DNA from: Pseudomonas yamanorum
Lineage (GTDB): Bacteria > Pseudomonadota > Gammaproteobacteria > Pseudomonadales > Pseudomonadaceae
NCBI RefSeq assembly: GCF_900105735.1
Contig: NZ_LT629793.1
Location: forward strand, 6,262,001 to 6,326,000
Direction of reading: 5' to 3'
DNA: 64,000 nt
The notes below the pieces were generated by a model. The model did no database searches, had not been told where the DNA came from, and saw nothing but the letters and a program-made list of their open reading frames with translations. The position numbers and the translations under genes were made by a program. Positions within the stretch are counted from its first letter, which is position 1; every line of letters starts with the position of its first letter. Of the stretch, positions 8,242-16,416 are shown piece after piece.

Positions 8242-8646
8242 ATGCTGGATCATATCTTTTTGTCGGTCAGCGACATTCAACGCTCTATCGATTTCTACCA
8301 GGCGGCACTGACAACGCTGGGCATCACCACGCGCCACGACTACGACGGCAAGGACGGCCCGCCGGGCCATCCGGACCTCAAGGGTTTCGGCGCCAATGGG
8401 CGGATCTTCTTCTGGCTGCGCGAGGGCGTGGTTGAGGGCAGGGCGGTGCATGTGGGGTTTGTCGCCAGCAGCAGGGCAGAGGTCGATGGGGCTTACCTGG
8501 CGGCAATCAATGCCGGCGCTATTGACAACGGCGCACCGGGTGCACGTTTGCACTATGACCCGAACTACTACGCCGCCAACGTCCTGGACCCCGACGGCTA
8601 CAGCCTGGAATTTGTCTACAAGAACTGGCAGCACGCCCAGCGATAG
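8242..8646 (+). CDS. VOC-family (glyoxalase/dioxygenase-fold) protein
   Basis: A 134-residue protein with the paired beta-alpha-beta-beta-beta modules of the vicinal oxygen chelate superfamily. His4 (MLDHIFLSVSD) and a C-terminal Glu in the SLEFVYK strand are in the usual metal-ligand places. Members act as lyases, isomerases or resistance proteins; the short single-domain form does not reveal the substrate. It follows the SDR gene by 16 bases and is probably cotranscribed under the AraC regulator. Confidence 0.85.
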   Translation: MLDHIFLSVSDIQRSIDFYQAALTTLGITTRHDYDGKDGPPGHPDLKGFGANGRIFFWLREGVVEGRAVHVGFVASSRAEVDGAYLAAINAGAIDNGAPGARLHYDPNYYAANVLDPDGYSLEFVYKNWQHAQR

Positions 8647-8665
8647 CCACCGGAAAGGGTGACGA

Positions 8666-9097
8666 TCAGCCCGCTGCCTGCGGCTGCATCCGCCACTCAC
8701 CTTCCACATCCTTGACCAACCCACTGGCCAGGAACAGCGGTGCCACGCGCTTGTGCAGCTGTGGCTCGACAAATTCTTTCACCGTGTCCAGGGCCAGCGC
8801 GCCACTCAGCGGCAGCTCGGCCTTGGTGTAGGACAGCCAGGCCTTTTTCAGCATCAGCAGCACGTCGCTGCCGGCGGTGGAGGCAAAGCGGCGGTGGGTC
8901 TTTTTACCGTCGAAGTCGAAGGTGTGCTGGAACTCGTAACCGGCCTCGCTGCCTTCGCTGGCGACGCAGCGGATGCAAGTGCAGGGGCCATCGCCGAAGG
9001 CGCTGCGCAAGTAGTTGTTGAAGTCCACCACGGGCTTGAGTGACAGGCGCTTGTCCACCTCGAACAGGTCCCCGGTCATTTTTTCGTCAGTGTTCAA
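8666..9097 (-). CDS. Conserved-looking hypothetical protein with TTG start
   Basis: A 143-residue protein of unrecognised family with no signal peptide or membrane segment. It has a CTCIRC motif around residues 42-47 (two Cys plus a third close by) that could bind a metal or form disulfides, and a mixed charged/aromatic body. The TTG at 9097 is proposed because GAGGAAA lies 6 bases before it; an ATG at 9079 has no ribosome site, and the frame stays open to an ATG at 9193, also without one. It converges on the VOC gene and is divergent from the RidA-like gene. Confidence 0.6.
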   Translation of the reverse strand: MNTDEKMTGDLFEVDKRLSLKPVVDFNNYLRSAFGDGPCTCIRCVASEGSEAGYEFQHTFDFDGKKTHRRFASTAGSDVLLMLKKAWLSYTKAELPLSGALALDTVKEFVEPQLHKRVAPLFLASGLVKDVEGEWRMQPQAAG

Positions 9098-9246
9098 GGT
9101 CGATTTCCTCGCAGCGGTTTTTTCAAGGGCGGCACGATACCAGCCGAAGGCCGTGGGCGGGTAATTTTTGGTCGCTTCAGTGGGGACGTCCATTCGCCAA
9201 TGCCCTTGTTACAGTTTCCCCAATCATTACTCCAGAGGAAACCGAC

Positions 9247-9639
9247 ATGAGCAGCGCACCCACGGTCTACAACCACGGCGCTTCATGGGAAGAGGGTAAC
9301 AGCGTCAGCCAGGGCTACCGCGTGAACGGTACGATTTACATTGCCGGGCAGTTTTCTCACACCCTGGAAGGTGAGTTCGTTGACGGTGATGCCGCCGTCC
9401 AGACGCGTCAAACCCTGGAGAACCTGGACCATGTGCTGGCCGGCTTTGGCGTCGGTCGTTCGAACATAGCTGCGGTGGATTTCTTTCTGGTGCACGCCAA
9501 GCGCGATTTTGAAGCGGTGGTCAATGTGTGGAAGGCGTATATCGGCGAGCATCGCCCGGCGGCGACCCTGGTCGGTGTGAATTACCTGGCGTCAGATGCG
9601 CAGATCGTCGAGATCAAGGTGATTGCCCACGCGGCTTGA
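9247..9639 (+). CDS. RidA-like (YjgF/YER057c/UK114) protein lacking the catalytic Arg
   Basis: A 130-residue protein of the RidA superfamily, recognised by the YIAGQFSHTLEG core and the C-terminal VEIKVIAHA strand. In true RidA imine deaminases an Arg sits in a PAR-x-C-V motif; here the matching place reads PAATLVGV with Ala106, so enamine/imine hydrolysis is doubtful and it belongs to another Rid subgroup. Its ATG follows GAGGAAACC. The stop codon directly abuts the stop of the converging LysR gene with no gap. Contrast with the canonical RidA at 30699-31088. Confidence 0.85.
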   Translation: MSSAPTVYNHGASWEEGNSVSQGYRVNGTIYIAGQFSHTLEGEFVDGDAAVQTRQTLENLDHVLAGFGVGRSNIAAVDFFLVHAKRDFEAVVNVWKAYIGEHRPAATLVGVNYLASDAQIVEIKVIAHAA

Positions 9640-10536
9640 TCAGCCCGCCAGTTCATCCACCATCAGGTCGATAAAGCGCCGTACCCGTGGCTCCAGAAAG
9701 CGTTTGCTCGGGTACATCGCCAGAATCTCCACATCGCCCGCGTCCAGGCCGGGCAGCACCTGCACGAGGCGCCCGGCAGCCAGGTCTTCGGCCACCACGA
9801 AATCCGGCAGCAAGGCGATGCCCAGCCCGGACACGGCGGCGTCGCGCAGTGCTTCGCCGCTGTCCAGGCGCAGGCGGCTGCGCCCATAAGCCTTGGCCCA
9901 GGTGCCGTCCGCCTCACGAAAACGCCAGCTTTGCTTGCGCGTGCGGCTGCTGAAATACAGGCAGTCGTGGTGGGCGAGGGCGTCCATGTCCCGGGGGGCG
10001 CTGTGCTCCGCGAGATACTCGGGTGAGGCGCACAGCAGCGCCTGGTAGCGGGCAACCACCCGGGACACCAACTGGCGGTCAGTGTTGGCGCCGCCGATGC
10101 GGATCGCCAGGTCGAAGCCGTCTTCGACAATATCGGCCATGCGGTCGGTGAAGCTGACCTCCACCTGCACCTCGGGCCAGGCTTGCAGGTATTTTTTCAA
10201 CAACGGTAGAAGCACCTTGCGCCCGAAGGCGTCCGGCACCGTAAGCCTCAGCAGCCCACGCGGTACGCCGGTGGGCTGGCCGATGCTGCTTTGGGCGTTG
10301 TCCACCGCGGCGAGGATCTCCAGCCCCTGGTCATACAGCGCGCGGCCTTCGTCGGTGAGGCTCAAGGTGCGGGTGGTGCGGTTCAGCAGGCGCACGCCAA
10401 GGCTGTCTTCCAGGCGCGCCACGGCCTTGCCGGCGGCCGAACGGGTCAGCCCCATGGCCTGGCCACCGGCGACGAAACTGGCGCCATCGACCACCGCCAT
10501 GAAGATCAGCATCTCGTTGAGGTTGGTGCGCAGCAT
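9640..10536 (-). CDS. LysR-family transcriptional regulator
   Basis: A 298-residue regulator with the typical HTH at residues 1-60 (MAVVDGASFVAGGQAMGLTR followed by a KAVARLE helix and the NRTTRTLSLT wing) and a LysR effector-binding domain at about 90-295. The HTH belongs to the DhcR/YafC-like group common in proteobacteria. It is divergent from the NitT/TauT-type binding protein gene across about 157 bases and may regulate it, or the RidA-like gene it abuts. Confidence 0.9.
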   Translation of the reverse strand: MLRTNLNEMLIFMAVVDGASFVAGGQAMGLTRSAAGKAVARLEDSLGVRLLNRTTRTLSLTDEGRALYDQGLEILAAVDNAQSSIGQPTGVPRGLLRLTVPDAFGRKVLLPLLKKYLQAWPEVQVEVSFTDRMADIVEDGFDLAIRIGGANTDRQLVSRVVARYQALLCASPEYLAEHSAPRDMDALAHHDCLYFSSRTRKQSWRFREADGTWAKAYGRSRLRLDSGEALRDAAVSGLGIALLPDFVVAEDLAAGRLVQVLPGLDAGDVEILAMYPSKRFLEPRVRRFIDLMVDELAG

Positions 10537-10693
10537 TCAGTTGGCTCCGAGGCACATCATCAGGAACAGGCGCGCAATATAGCAGTGCCGGCGGGCAGTG
10601 TTTTTCGTATATCCATAGATCCCGATATTCTTTTTCGCACCGTACGTAGGTCGCTACGCTCGCATCCCTTCTCAACATCGCGGCAGCGTTCTC

Positions 10694-11695
10694 ATGATAA
10701 TAAAACGACCCACCCTGACGCTCCTGGCAGCAGCCAGCGTGCTCCTCAGCCTTGGTGCACACGCCGAAGGCAAAATCAGCATCGCCCAGCAATTCGGCAT
10801 TGGCTACTTGATCCTCGATGTGGTGCGCGACCAGAACCTGATCGAGAAGCACGGCAAGGAGCAGGGCCTGGACATCAAGGTGGAGTGGAACAGCATCTCC
10901 GGCGCCACGGCGATGAACGAGTCGCTGCTGGCCGGCGCGCTGGACGTGGTCTCGGCGGGTGTACCGCCGATGCTGACGCTGTGGGACCGCACCAAGGGCA
11001 AGCAGAACGTCAAGGCCATCGCCTCGCTGGGGTCGATGCCCAACTACCTGCTGACCAATAACCCGGACGTGAAGACCCTCAAGGACTTCAGCGAAAAAGA
11101 CCGCATCGCCGTGCCGGCGGCGGGCGTGGGTTTCCAGTCGCGCACCTTGCAGATTGAAACGGCCAAGCAGTTCGGTGATGCCAACTACAAGAAGTTCGAT
11201 GACATCTCCATCAGCCTGGCGCATCCGGATGCCACCGCGGCGTTGATTGCCGGCGGCTCGGAGATCAACGCGCACTTTTCCAGCCCGCCGTTCCAGTACC
11301 AGGAACTGTTGAATCCCAAGGTGCACAAGGTGCTGAGTTCCTACGACATCCTCGGCGGCCCGGCCACGTTCAACGTGCTGTACACCACCGAGAAATTCCA
11401 CGACGAAAACCCCAAGACCTACAAGGCGTTCTATGACGCGTTGGCCGAGGCGGAGAAGATTATCAAGGCTGACAAACCGGCAGCGGCCCAGGCTTACATT
11501 CGTGTAGAGCAGTCGAAGCTACCGCTGGCACTGGTGGAGAAGATTGTGCAGGACCCGGAAATCGACTTCACCATCGTGCCGCAGCGTACCTATATCTATG
11601 CCGAGAAATTGCAGGCGTTGGGGGTGTTGAAGAACAAGGCGGGGAGCTGGAAGGATTACTTCTTTGAAGAGGCGCATGGCGGGAACGGCAGCTGA
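10694..11695 (+). CDS. NitT/TauT-type ABC transporter substrate-binding protein, orphan
   Basis: A 333-residue periplasmic binding protein with a signal peptide (residues 1-24, cleavage likely after AHA). The mature part resembles SsuA/TauA/ThiY-type proteins: a first strand KISIAQQFGIGYL, a GALDVVSAGVPP loop and a GSEINAHFSSPP segment. These proteins bring sulfonates, nitrate, aromatic acids or thiamin precursors to a permease/ATPase pair. No permease or ATPase gene is adjacent, so it must share a transporter encoded elsewhere or have lost its partners. A LysR gene is divergent from it. Confidence 0.85.
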   Translation: MIIKRPTLTLLAAASVLLSLGAHAEGKISIAQQFGIGYLILDVVRDQNLIEKHGKEQGLDIKVEWNSISGATAMNESLLAGALDVVSAGVPPMLTLWDRTKGKQNVKAIASLGSMPNYLLTNNPDVKTLKDFSEKDRIAVPAAGVGFQSRTLQIETAKQFGDANYKKFDDISISLAHPDATAALIAGGSEINAHFSSPPFQYQELLNPKVHKVLSSYDILGGPATFNVLYTTEKFHDENPKTYKAFYDALAEAEKIIKADKPAAAQAYIRVEQSKLPLALVEKIVQDPEIDFTIVPQRTYIYAEKLQALGVLKNKAGSWKDYFFEEAHGGNGS

Positions 11696-11722
11696 CTCTG
11701 TCTCGAATTGAAATGAGTACAA

Positions 11723-11754
11723 AATGTGGGAGCAGGCAAGCCAGCTCCCACATT
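11723..11754. terminator. REP-like hairpin between converging genes
   Basis: AATGTGGGAGC and its exact reverse complement, 10 bases apart, form an 11-bp stem. There is no T-run, so this may be a half REP element serving as a bidirectional stop between the binding protein gene and the converging LysR gene. Confidence 0.6.
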
Positions 11755-11769
11755 GGATCTGCAGTGTTT

Positions 11770-12669
11770 TCAATTCCCCGCCAGGTTGCTCTTGATCCAG
11801 TCATACAAGTGATTCCCCTCACTCGACAACTCGCTGCTGGCCCGGCGGCACAGGTAGTACTGGCGGCCATCATCGACCTGTAGATCAAACAGCTTCACCA
11901 ACTCCCCATTTGCCACATGCGGCGCCACCAGCGGCTCGCGCAGCAGTGCGCAGCCCAACCCGGTCAGCGTGGCCGTCAGCGCCAACTGACCATCCTCCAG
12001 CAGCAAACCATTCAGCGCGGTCCCGTGATGCACGTCGGCGGCCTGGAACCATTGGCTCCAGGTGCCGCGCTCTTCGTCGTGCAGCAACGGCAATTCACTC
12101 AACGCCTCAGGTGTGTCGATCGGGCCGTGTTGCTCCAGGAATGCGCGGCTGCAATACGGCGTGACGGCGCCCGAGATCAACGGTTCGCTGTGGTACCCCG
12201 GCCAGTGCCCGGTGCCGAAGCGGATCGACAGGTCGGCGGCGTCGCTGGGGTAGCTGCGGTGGTTGGCGTAGGTGACGTTGATGTCCAGCGCCGGGTGGTC
12301 CTTGAGGAACTGTGCCAGGCGCGGGATGAACAGGTTGATGCCGAACAGCGGGATCAGGCTGATGGTGACCTGGCGCGTGGCGCTTTTTTCCCGCACGTGT
12401 TCGGTGGCGCTGCGCAGCACGGCGAAGGCCGAGCGGATTGCCCGGTAGTACTCGCGGCCTTCTTCGGTGAGCACCAGGTTGCGGCCCTGACGCAAGGTCA
12501 GCGGTTGCTGCAGAAAGCTTTCCAGCAGGTGCAGTTGATGGCTGACGGCGGAGGGCGACACGTCCAGCTCGCGGGCGGCGGAATTCACTCCGCCGTGGCG
12601 GGCGAACGCTTCGAAGGTGCGCACGGCACGCAGTGGCGGGTCATTAGCTAACTGTTCTAAATTATTCAT
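11770..12669 (-). CDS. LysR-family regulator, GcvA-like, divergent from the liv/ATC operon
   Basis: A 299-residue regulator of the GcvA-like LysR subgroup: the N-terminal PPLRAVRTFEAFARHGGVN stretch, an HTH with the ELDVSPSAVSHQLHLLE helix, and a substrate domain with TPYCSRAFLEQHGP. It is divergent from livH, separated by about 170 AT-rich bases containing a perfect 8-bp-arm palindrome, the natural place for it to bind. It is the probable regulator of the downstream liv-ATC hydrolase operon and is likely autoregulated. The inducer would be expected to be the transported compound or its product. Confidence 0.9.
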   Translation of the reverse strand: MNNLEQLANDPPLRAVRTFEAFARHGGVNSAARELDVSPSAVSHQLHLLESFLQQPLTLRQGRNLVLTEEGREYYRAIRSAFAVLRSATEHVREKSATRQVTISLIPLFGINLFIPRLAQFLKDHPALDINVTYANHRSYPSDAADLSIRFGTGHWPGYHSEPLISGAVTPYCSRAFLEQHGPIDTPEALSELPLLHDEERGTWSQWFQAADVHHGTALNGLLLEDGQLALTATLTGLGCALLREPLVAPHVANGELVKLFDLQVDDGRQYYLCRRASSELSSEGNHLYDWIKSNLAGN

Positions 12670-12708
12670 GTGTTGAATTAAATACTAAGTGATGTGGCAA
12701 ATAAAGAG

Positions 12709-12729
12709 CCATAAATGCCGTATTTATGG
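12709..12729. promoter_or_regulatory. Candidate LysR operator palindrome
   Basis: CCATAAAT-N5-ATTTATGG is a perfect inverted repeat with 8-base arms. It is 40 bases upstream of the LysR start and about 110 bases upstream of livH, in an AT-rich divergent promoter region. A second looser pair, GGTTAT...ATAACC (12731-12761) with ATGC-N5-GCAT inside it, follows directly. This two-site pattern is usual for LysR control regions. Confidence 0.6.
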
Positions 12730-12841
12730 CGGTTATAGCGCTTAATGCATTTGGCATAACCATATGAATTTCTGATATTTGATAAAAATAGAATAGATGC
12801 TTAGTGTGCCGCCCTCGTAAGAAATGAGGTCGATGGTTTTC

Positions 12842-13789
12842 ATGGATGCGTTTATCCAGCAACTGCTCAATGGCTTGATGACGGGCAGTCTCTATGCGCT
12901 AGTGGCCTTGGGTTACACCATGGTCTACGGCATTTTGCGGATCATCAACTTTGCCCACGGCGATGTGTTGATGATTGGCGCTTTGGTGGGCCTCTCGGTG
13001 ATTCGCCTGCTGCAGGTGACATGGCCGGCGATGCCGCCGGTGCTGGTGCTGCTGGTGGCCACCGTGATTGCCATGGCGTTCTGCGCGGTCCTTGCGGTGC
13101 TGATTGAGCGGGTCGCGTATCGGCGCCTGCGTAATGCGCCGCGCCTGGCGCCGTTGATCAGCGGCATCGGTGTCTCGTTGTTGCTGCAAACCATCGCGAT
13201 GCTGGTGTGGACGCGCAACCCGCAGATGTTCCCGCAACTGCTGCCGCTGGAACCGATTGAAGTCCTCGCCGGAGCTTCGGTGCATCCGGCGATCACCAAC
13301 GCCACTGCCCTGACCACCATCGCCGTGGCGCTGTCGGTGATGGTCGCGCTGCTGGTGCTGGTGGAGCGCACACGCTTTGGCCGGGCCATGCGCGCCGTGG
13401 CCGAGAACCCGCAGGTGGCAAGCCTGATGGGCATCAACCCGAACCGCATCATCGTGCTGACCTTTGCCATTGGCGGCGCCCTGGCGGCATTGGCCGGGAT
13501 CATGATGGCGAGCAACTACGGCAGCGCGCATTTCTACATGGGTTTCCTGCCGGGCATCAAGGCGTTCACCGCGGCAGTATTGGGCGGTATCGGCAACCTC
13601 AAGGGCGCGATGCTTGGAGGCCTGCTGCTGGGGTTGATCGAGGCGCTGGGCACCGGCTACCTGGGCGCCGCCACCCATGGTGTGTTCGGCAGCAATTACC
13701 AGGATGTGTTTGCCTTTATCGTGTTGATCGCGGTGCTGGTATTTCGTCCTTCGGGGCTGTTGGGTGAACGACTGGCGACCCGCGCATGA
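12842..13789 (+). CDS. livH: Branched-chain-type amino acid ABC transporter permease (LivH-like)
   Basis: A 315-residue inner-membrane permease with the HAAT-family signature near the N-terminus (LYALVALGYTMVYGILRIIN followed by FAHGD) and about eight membrane segments; the EAA-like cytoplasmic region is around MRAVAENPQVASLMGI. In-frame ATG codons at 12824, 12833 and 12842 are all possible; the last begins with the usual MDAFIQQLLNG. It overlaps livM by 4 bases. The substrate need not be Leu/Ile/Val: HAAT systems also carry amides, urea and unusual amino acids, and the downstream hydrolases argue for a thiazoline or carbamoyl amino acid. Confidence 0.9.
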   Translation: MDAFIQQLLNGLMTGSLYALVALGYTMVYGILRIINFAHGDVLMIGALVGLSVIRLLQVTWPAMPPVLVLLVATVIAMAFCAVLAVLIERVAYRRLRNAPRLAPLISGIGVSLLLQTIAMLVWTRNPQMFPQLLPLEPIEVLAGASVHPAITNATALTTIAVALSVMVALLVLVERTRFGRAMRAVAENPQVASLMGINPNRIIVLTFAIGGALAALAGIMMASNYGSAHFYMGFLPGIKAFTAAVLGGIGNLKGAMLGGLLLGLIEALGTGYLGAATHGVFGSNYQDVFAFIVLIAVLVFRPSGLLGERLATRA

Positions 13790-14871
13790 GTTTCCTGAAT
13801 ACCTCCCGACAGCGCGCCAGCTTTGGCCTTGTATTGTTCGCCGTGGCGCTGGTGCTGGCGCCGTGGATTGTCGGGCATGCCGGCGGCAATACCTGGGTGC
13901 GCACGCTCGATTTCGCGTTGCTGTACATCATGTTGGCCCTGGGCCTGAACATCGTCGTGGGCTACGCCGGGCTGCTGGATATGGGCTTTATCGCGTTCTA
14001 CGCGGTGGGCGCCTACCTCGCGGCCTTGCTGTCCTCACCGCACCTGATGCAGCAATTCCCGGCACTGCTGGCGTTGTTGCCGGCGGGCATGCACACCTCG
14101 ATCTGGCTGATCCTGCCCTTGGCCGCGTTGCTGGCGGCGGGTTTTGGCGTATTGCTGGGCGCGCCGACCCTGCGCCTGCGCGGCGATTACCTGGCCATCG
14201 TGACCCTGGGCTTTGGTGAAATCATCCGCATCCTGCTGCGCAACCTCGACCGTCCGGTGAACATCACCAACGGGCCCAAAGGTATTTCCCAGGTCGATCC
14301 GATCAACCTGCTGGGGATCAACCTCGGGCGCACCCAGGAGCTGTTCGGCCTGCGCCTGCCTTCGGTCTATCTGTATTACTACCTGTTCGCCGCGCTGGTG
14401 GTGCTGATCCTGTTTGCCTGCATCCGTCTGGAGCGCTCGCGCATCGGGCGGGCCTGGGTGGCGATTCGCGAAGACGAAGAGGCGGCCCAGGCCATGGGCG
14501 TCAACACCCTGCGCTTGAAGCTGTTGGCGTTCGCCATCGGCGCCGGGTTTGGTGGTGTGAGCGGGGCGCTGTTTGCCGCGTTCCAGGGTTTTGTCTCGCC
14601 GGAATCCTTCACCCTCAACGAGTCGATCGCGGTGCTGGCGATGGTGGTGCTCGGCGGCATGGGCCACATCCCCGGGGTGATTCTTGGCTGTGTACTGCTG
14701 GCGGCGTTGCCTGAAGCGTTGCGCGCCAGCATGGGACCGTTGCAGCAGGCGCTGTTCGGCCAGGTGCTGGTGGACCCGGAGATCATCCGCCAGTTGTTCT
14801 ACGGGCTGGCCTTGATCCTGGCGATGCTCTATCGCCCGGCAGGCCTGTGGCCGAAAGGAGTTGCGCGATGA
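13786..14871 (+). CDS. livM: Branched-chain-type amino acid ABC transporter permease (LivM-like)
   Basis: A 361-residue membrane permease, partner of the preceding LivH. It has the LivM signature YIMLALGLNIVVGYAGLLDM followed by GFIAFYAVGAY, about ten membrane segments, and a cytoplasmic loop (SRIGRAWVAIREDEEAAQAM) that contacts the ATPase. Its ATG overlaps the livH stop and its stop overlaps the livG start (ATGA), so the four transporter genes are translationally coupled. Confidence 0.92.
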   Translation: MSFLNTSRQRASFGLVLFAVALVLAPWIVGHAGGNTWVRTLDFALLYIMLALGLNIVVGYAGLLDMGFIAFYAVGAYLAALLSSPHLMQQFPALLALLPAGMHTSIWLILPLAALLAAGFGVLLGAPTLRLRGDYLAIVTLGFGEIIRILLRNLDRPVNITNGPKGISQVDPINLLGINLGRTQELFGLRLPSVYLYYYLFAALVVLILFACIRLERSRIGRAWVAIREDEEAAQAMGVNTLRLKLLAFAIGAGFGGVSGALFAAFQGFVSPESFTLNESIAVLAMVVLGGMGHIPGVILGCVLLAALPEALRASMGPLQQALFGQVLVDPEIIRQLFYGLALILAMLYRPAGLWPKGVAR

Positions 14872-15641
14872 ATCAGCCGTTGTTGCAGATCGACCAGGTG
14901 AACAAACACTTCGGCGGCGTGGCGGCGCTGACGAACGTAAGCCTGAGTATCCAGCCTGGCGAAATCTATGGCTTGATCGGGCCGAATGGCGCCGGTAAAA
15001 CCACCTTCTTCAACGTGATGACCGGCCTCTATACCCCGGATTCCGGCCGCTTTCAGCTGGACGGCCAGGACTACAAACCAGCCAGCGTGCACCAGGTTGC
15101 CCAGGCTGGCATTGCCCGGACTTTCCAGAATATCCGCCTGTTCAACGCCATGAGCGCGTTGGAAAACGTCATGGTCGGCCGCCATGTGCGCACCCGTAAC
15201 GGCTTGTGGGCCGCCTTGAGTCGGCATCGCCGGGCACGGGAAGAGGAGGCGCAAACCCGCGCCCATGCCCATCGCCTGTTGGCGTATGTCGGGCTGGCGG
15301 GGTTCGCCAATTACCGCGCCGACAGTTTGTCCTACGGCCATCAACGCCGCCTGGAAATCGCCCGTGCCTTGGCCACCGAACCGCGCCTGCTCGCCCTCGA
15401 CGAACCCGCCGCCGGTATGAACGCTGCCGAGAAAGTGCAACTGCGCGGTCTGCTGGAAAAGATCCGCGACGACGGCCACACCCTGCTGCTGATCGAGCAC
15501 GACGTAAAGCTGGTGATGGGAGTTTGCGACCGCATCAGCGTGCTGGATTACGGGCAAGTGATTGCCGTGGGCGCGCCTGCCGAGGTGCGCCGCGATCCGG
15601 CGGTGATCCAGGCTTATCTGGGAGCCAGTGCCCATGTCTGA
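14868..15641 (+). CDS. livG: ABC transporter ATP-binding protein (LivG-like)
   Basis: A 257-residue ATPase with Walker A GPNGAGKTT (about residues 39-47), the LivG-type ARTFQNIRLF Q-loop, an atypical ABC signature LSYGHQRRLEIARAL, Walker B LLALDEPAAGMN, and the switch His in LLIEHDVKLVM. It drives the LivHM permease. The start overlaps the livM stop by 4 bases and the end overlaps livF by 8. Confidence 0.93.
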   Translation: MNQPLLQIDQVNKHFGGVAALTNVSLSIQPGEIYGLIGPNGAGKTTFFNVMTGLYTPDSGRFQLDGQDYKPASVHQVAQAGIARTFQNIRLFNAMSALENVMVGRHVRTRNGLWAALSRHRRAREEEAQTRAHAHRLLAYVGLAGFANYRADSLSYGHQRRLEIARALATEPRLLALDEPAAGMNAAEKVQLRGLLEKIRDDGHTLLLIEHDVKLVMGVCDRISVLDYGQVIAVGAPAEVRRDPAVIQAYLGASAHV

Positions 15642-16350
15642 AGCACTCTTGAACGTTGTCGGCTTGCAGGTGCGTTACGGCGCCATCGAAGCAGTCAAGT
15701 CCCTGGATTTGCACATCGACGAAGGCGAGCGAGTGACCTTGATTGGTGCCAACGGGGCCGGCAAGACATCCAGCCTCAAGGCCCTCACCGGACTGCTGCC
15801 GGCAGCGGCGGGGCAGATCCATTTTGCCGGGCGTTCGATCCTTGGCCAGGCACCGGACCAACTGCTGCGCCAGGGCATTGCCATGGTGCCGGAAGGGCGC
15901 GGCATTTTTGCGCGCATGAGCGTGCTGGAAAACCTCCAGGCCGGAGCCTTCCTGCGTCGTGACACCGAGCAGGTCAACCGCGAGATCCGCCAGCTGTTCG
16001 AGCACTTCCCGCGTTTGGAAGAGCGCCTGCAACAGTCCGCCGGCCTGCTCTCCGGTGGCGAGCAGCAAATGCTCGCCCTGGCTCGGGCACTGCTCTCCAA
16101 GCCGCGCTTGCTGGTGCTGGATGAGCCGTCCATGGGCCTGGCGCCGATCATGGTGGAGAAGATCTTCCAGGTGATCGACGACGTGTGCCGCCAGGGCATG
16201 ACCCTGCTGCTGGTGGAGCAGAACGCCCGGCTCGCGCTGCAGGTCACCGACCGCGCCTATGTGATGGACACCGGGCGCATCAGCCTCACTGGCCCGTCCC
16301 ATGAATTGCTCGACCACCCCGAGGTGCGCAGTGCCTACCTCGGTGAATGA
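15634..16350 (+). CDS. livF: ABC transporter ATP-binding protein (LivF-like)
   Basis: A 238-residue ATPase with Walker A GANGAGKTS, the LivF-type VPEGRGIFARMSVLENL region, signature LSGGEQQMLALARAL, Walker B LLVLDEPSMGLAP and the switch His replaced by Gln in LLLVEQNARLAL, as is normal for LivF. It forms the heterodimeric motor with LivG. It overlaps livG by 8 bases and is followed after 66 bases by the binding protein gene. Confidence 0.93.
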   Translation: MSEALLNVVGLQVRYGAIEAVKSLDLHIDEGERVTLIGANGAGKTSSLKALTGLLPAAAGQIHFAGRSILGQAPDQLLRQGIAMVPEGRGIFARMSVLENLQAGAFLRRDTEQVNREIRQLFEHFPRLEERLQQSAGLLSGGEQQMLALARALLSKPRLLVLDEPSMGLAPIMVEKIFQVIDDVCRQGMTLLLVEQNARLALQVTDRAYVMDTGRISLTGPSHELLDHPEVRSAYLGE

Positions 16351-16416
16351 ATCAACCCTGACGCTACCGGACGCCCGGCGTGTTCCGACCAGCCCGTAAA
16401 GAAACAGGAACCCCTT

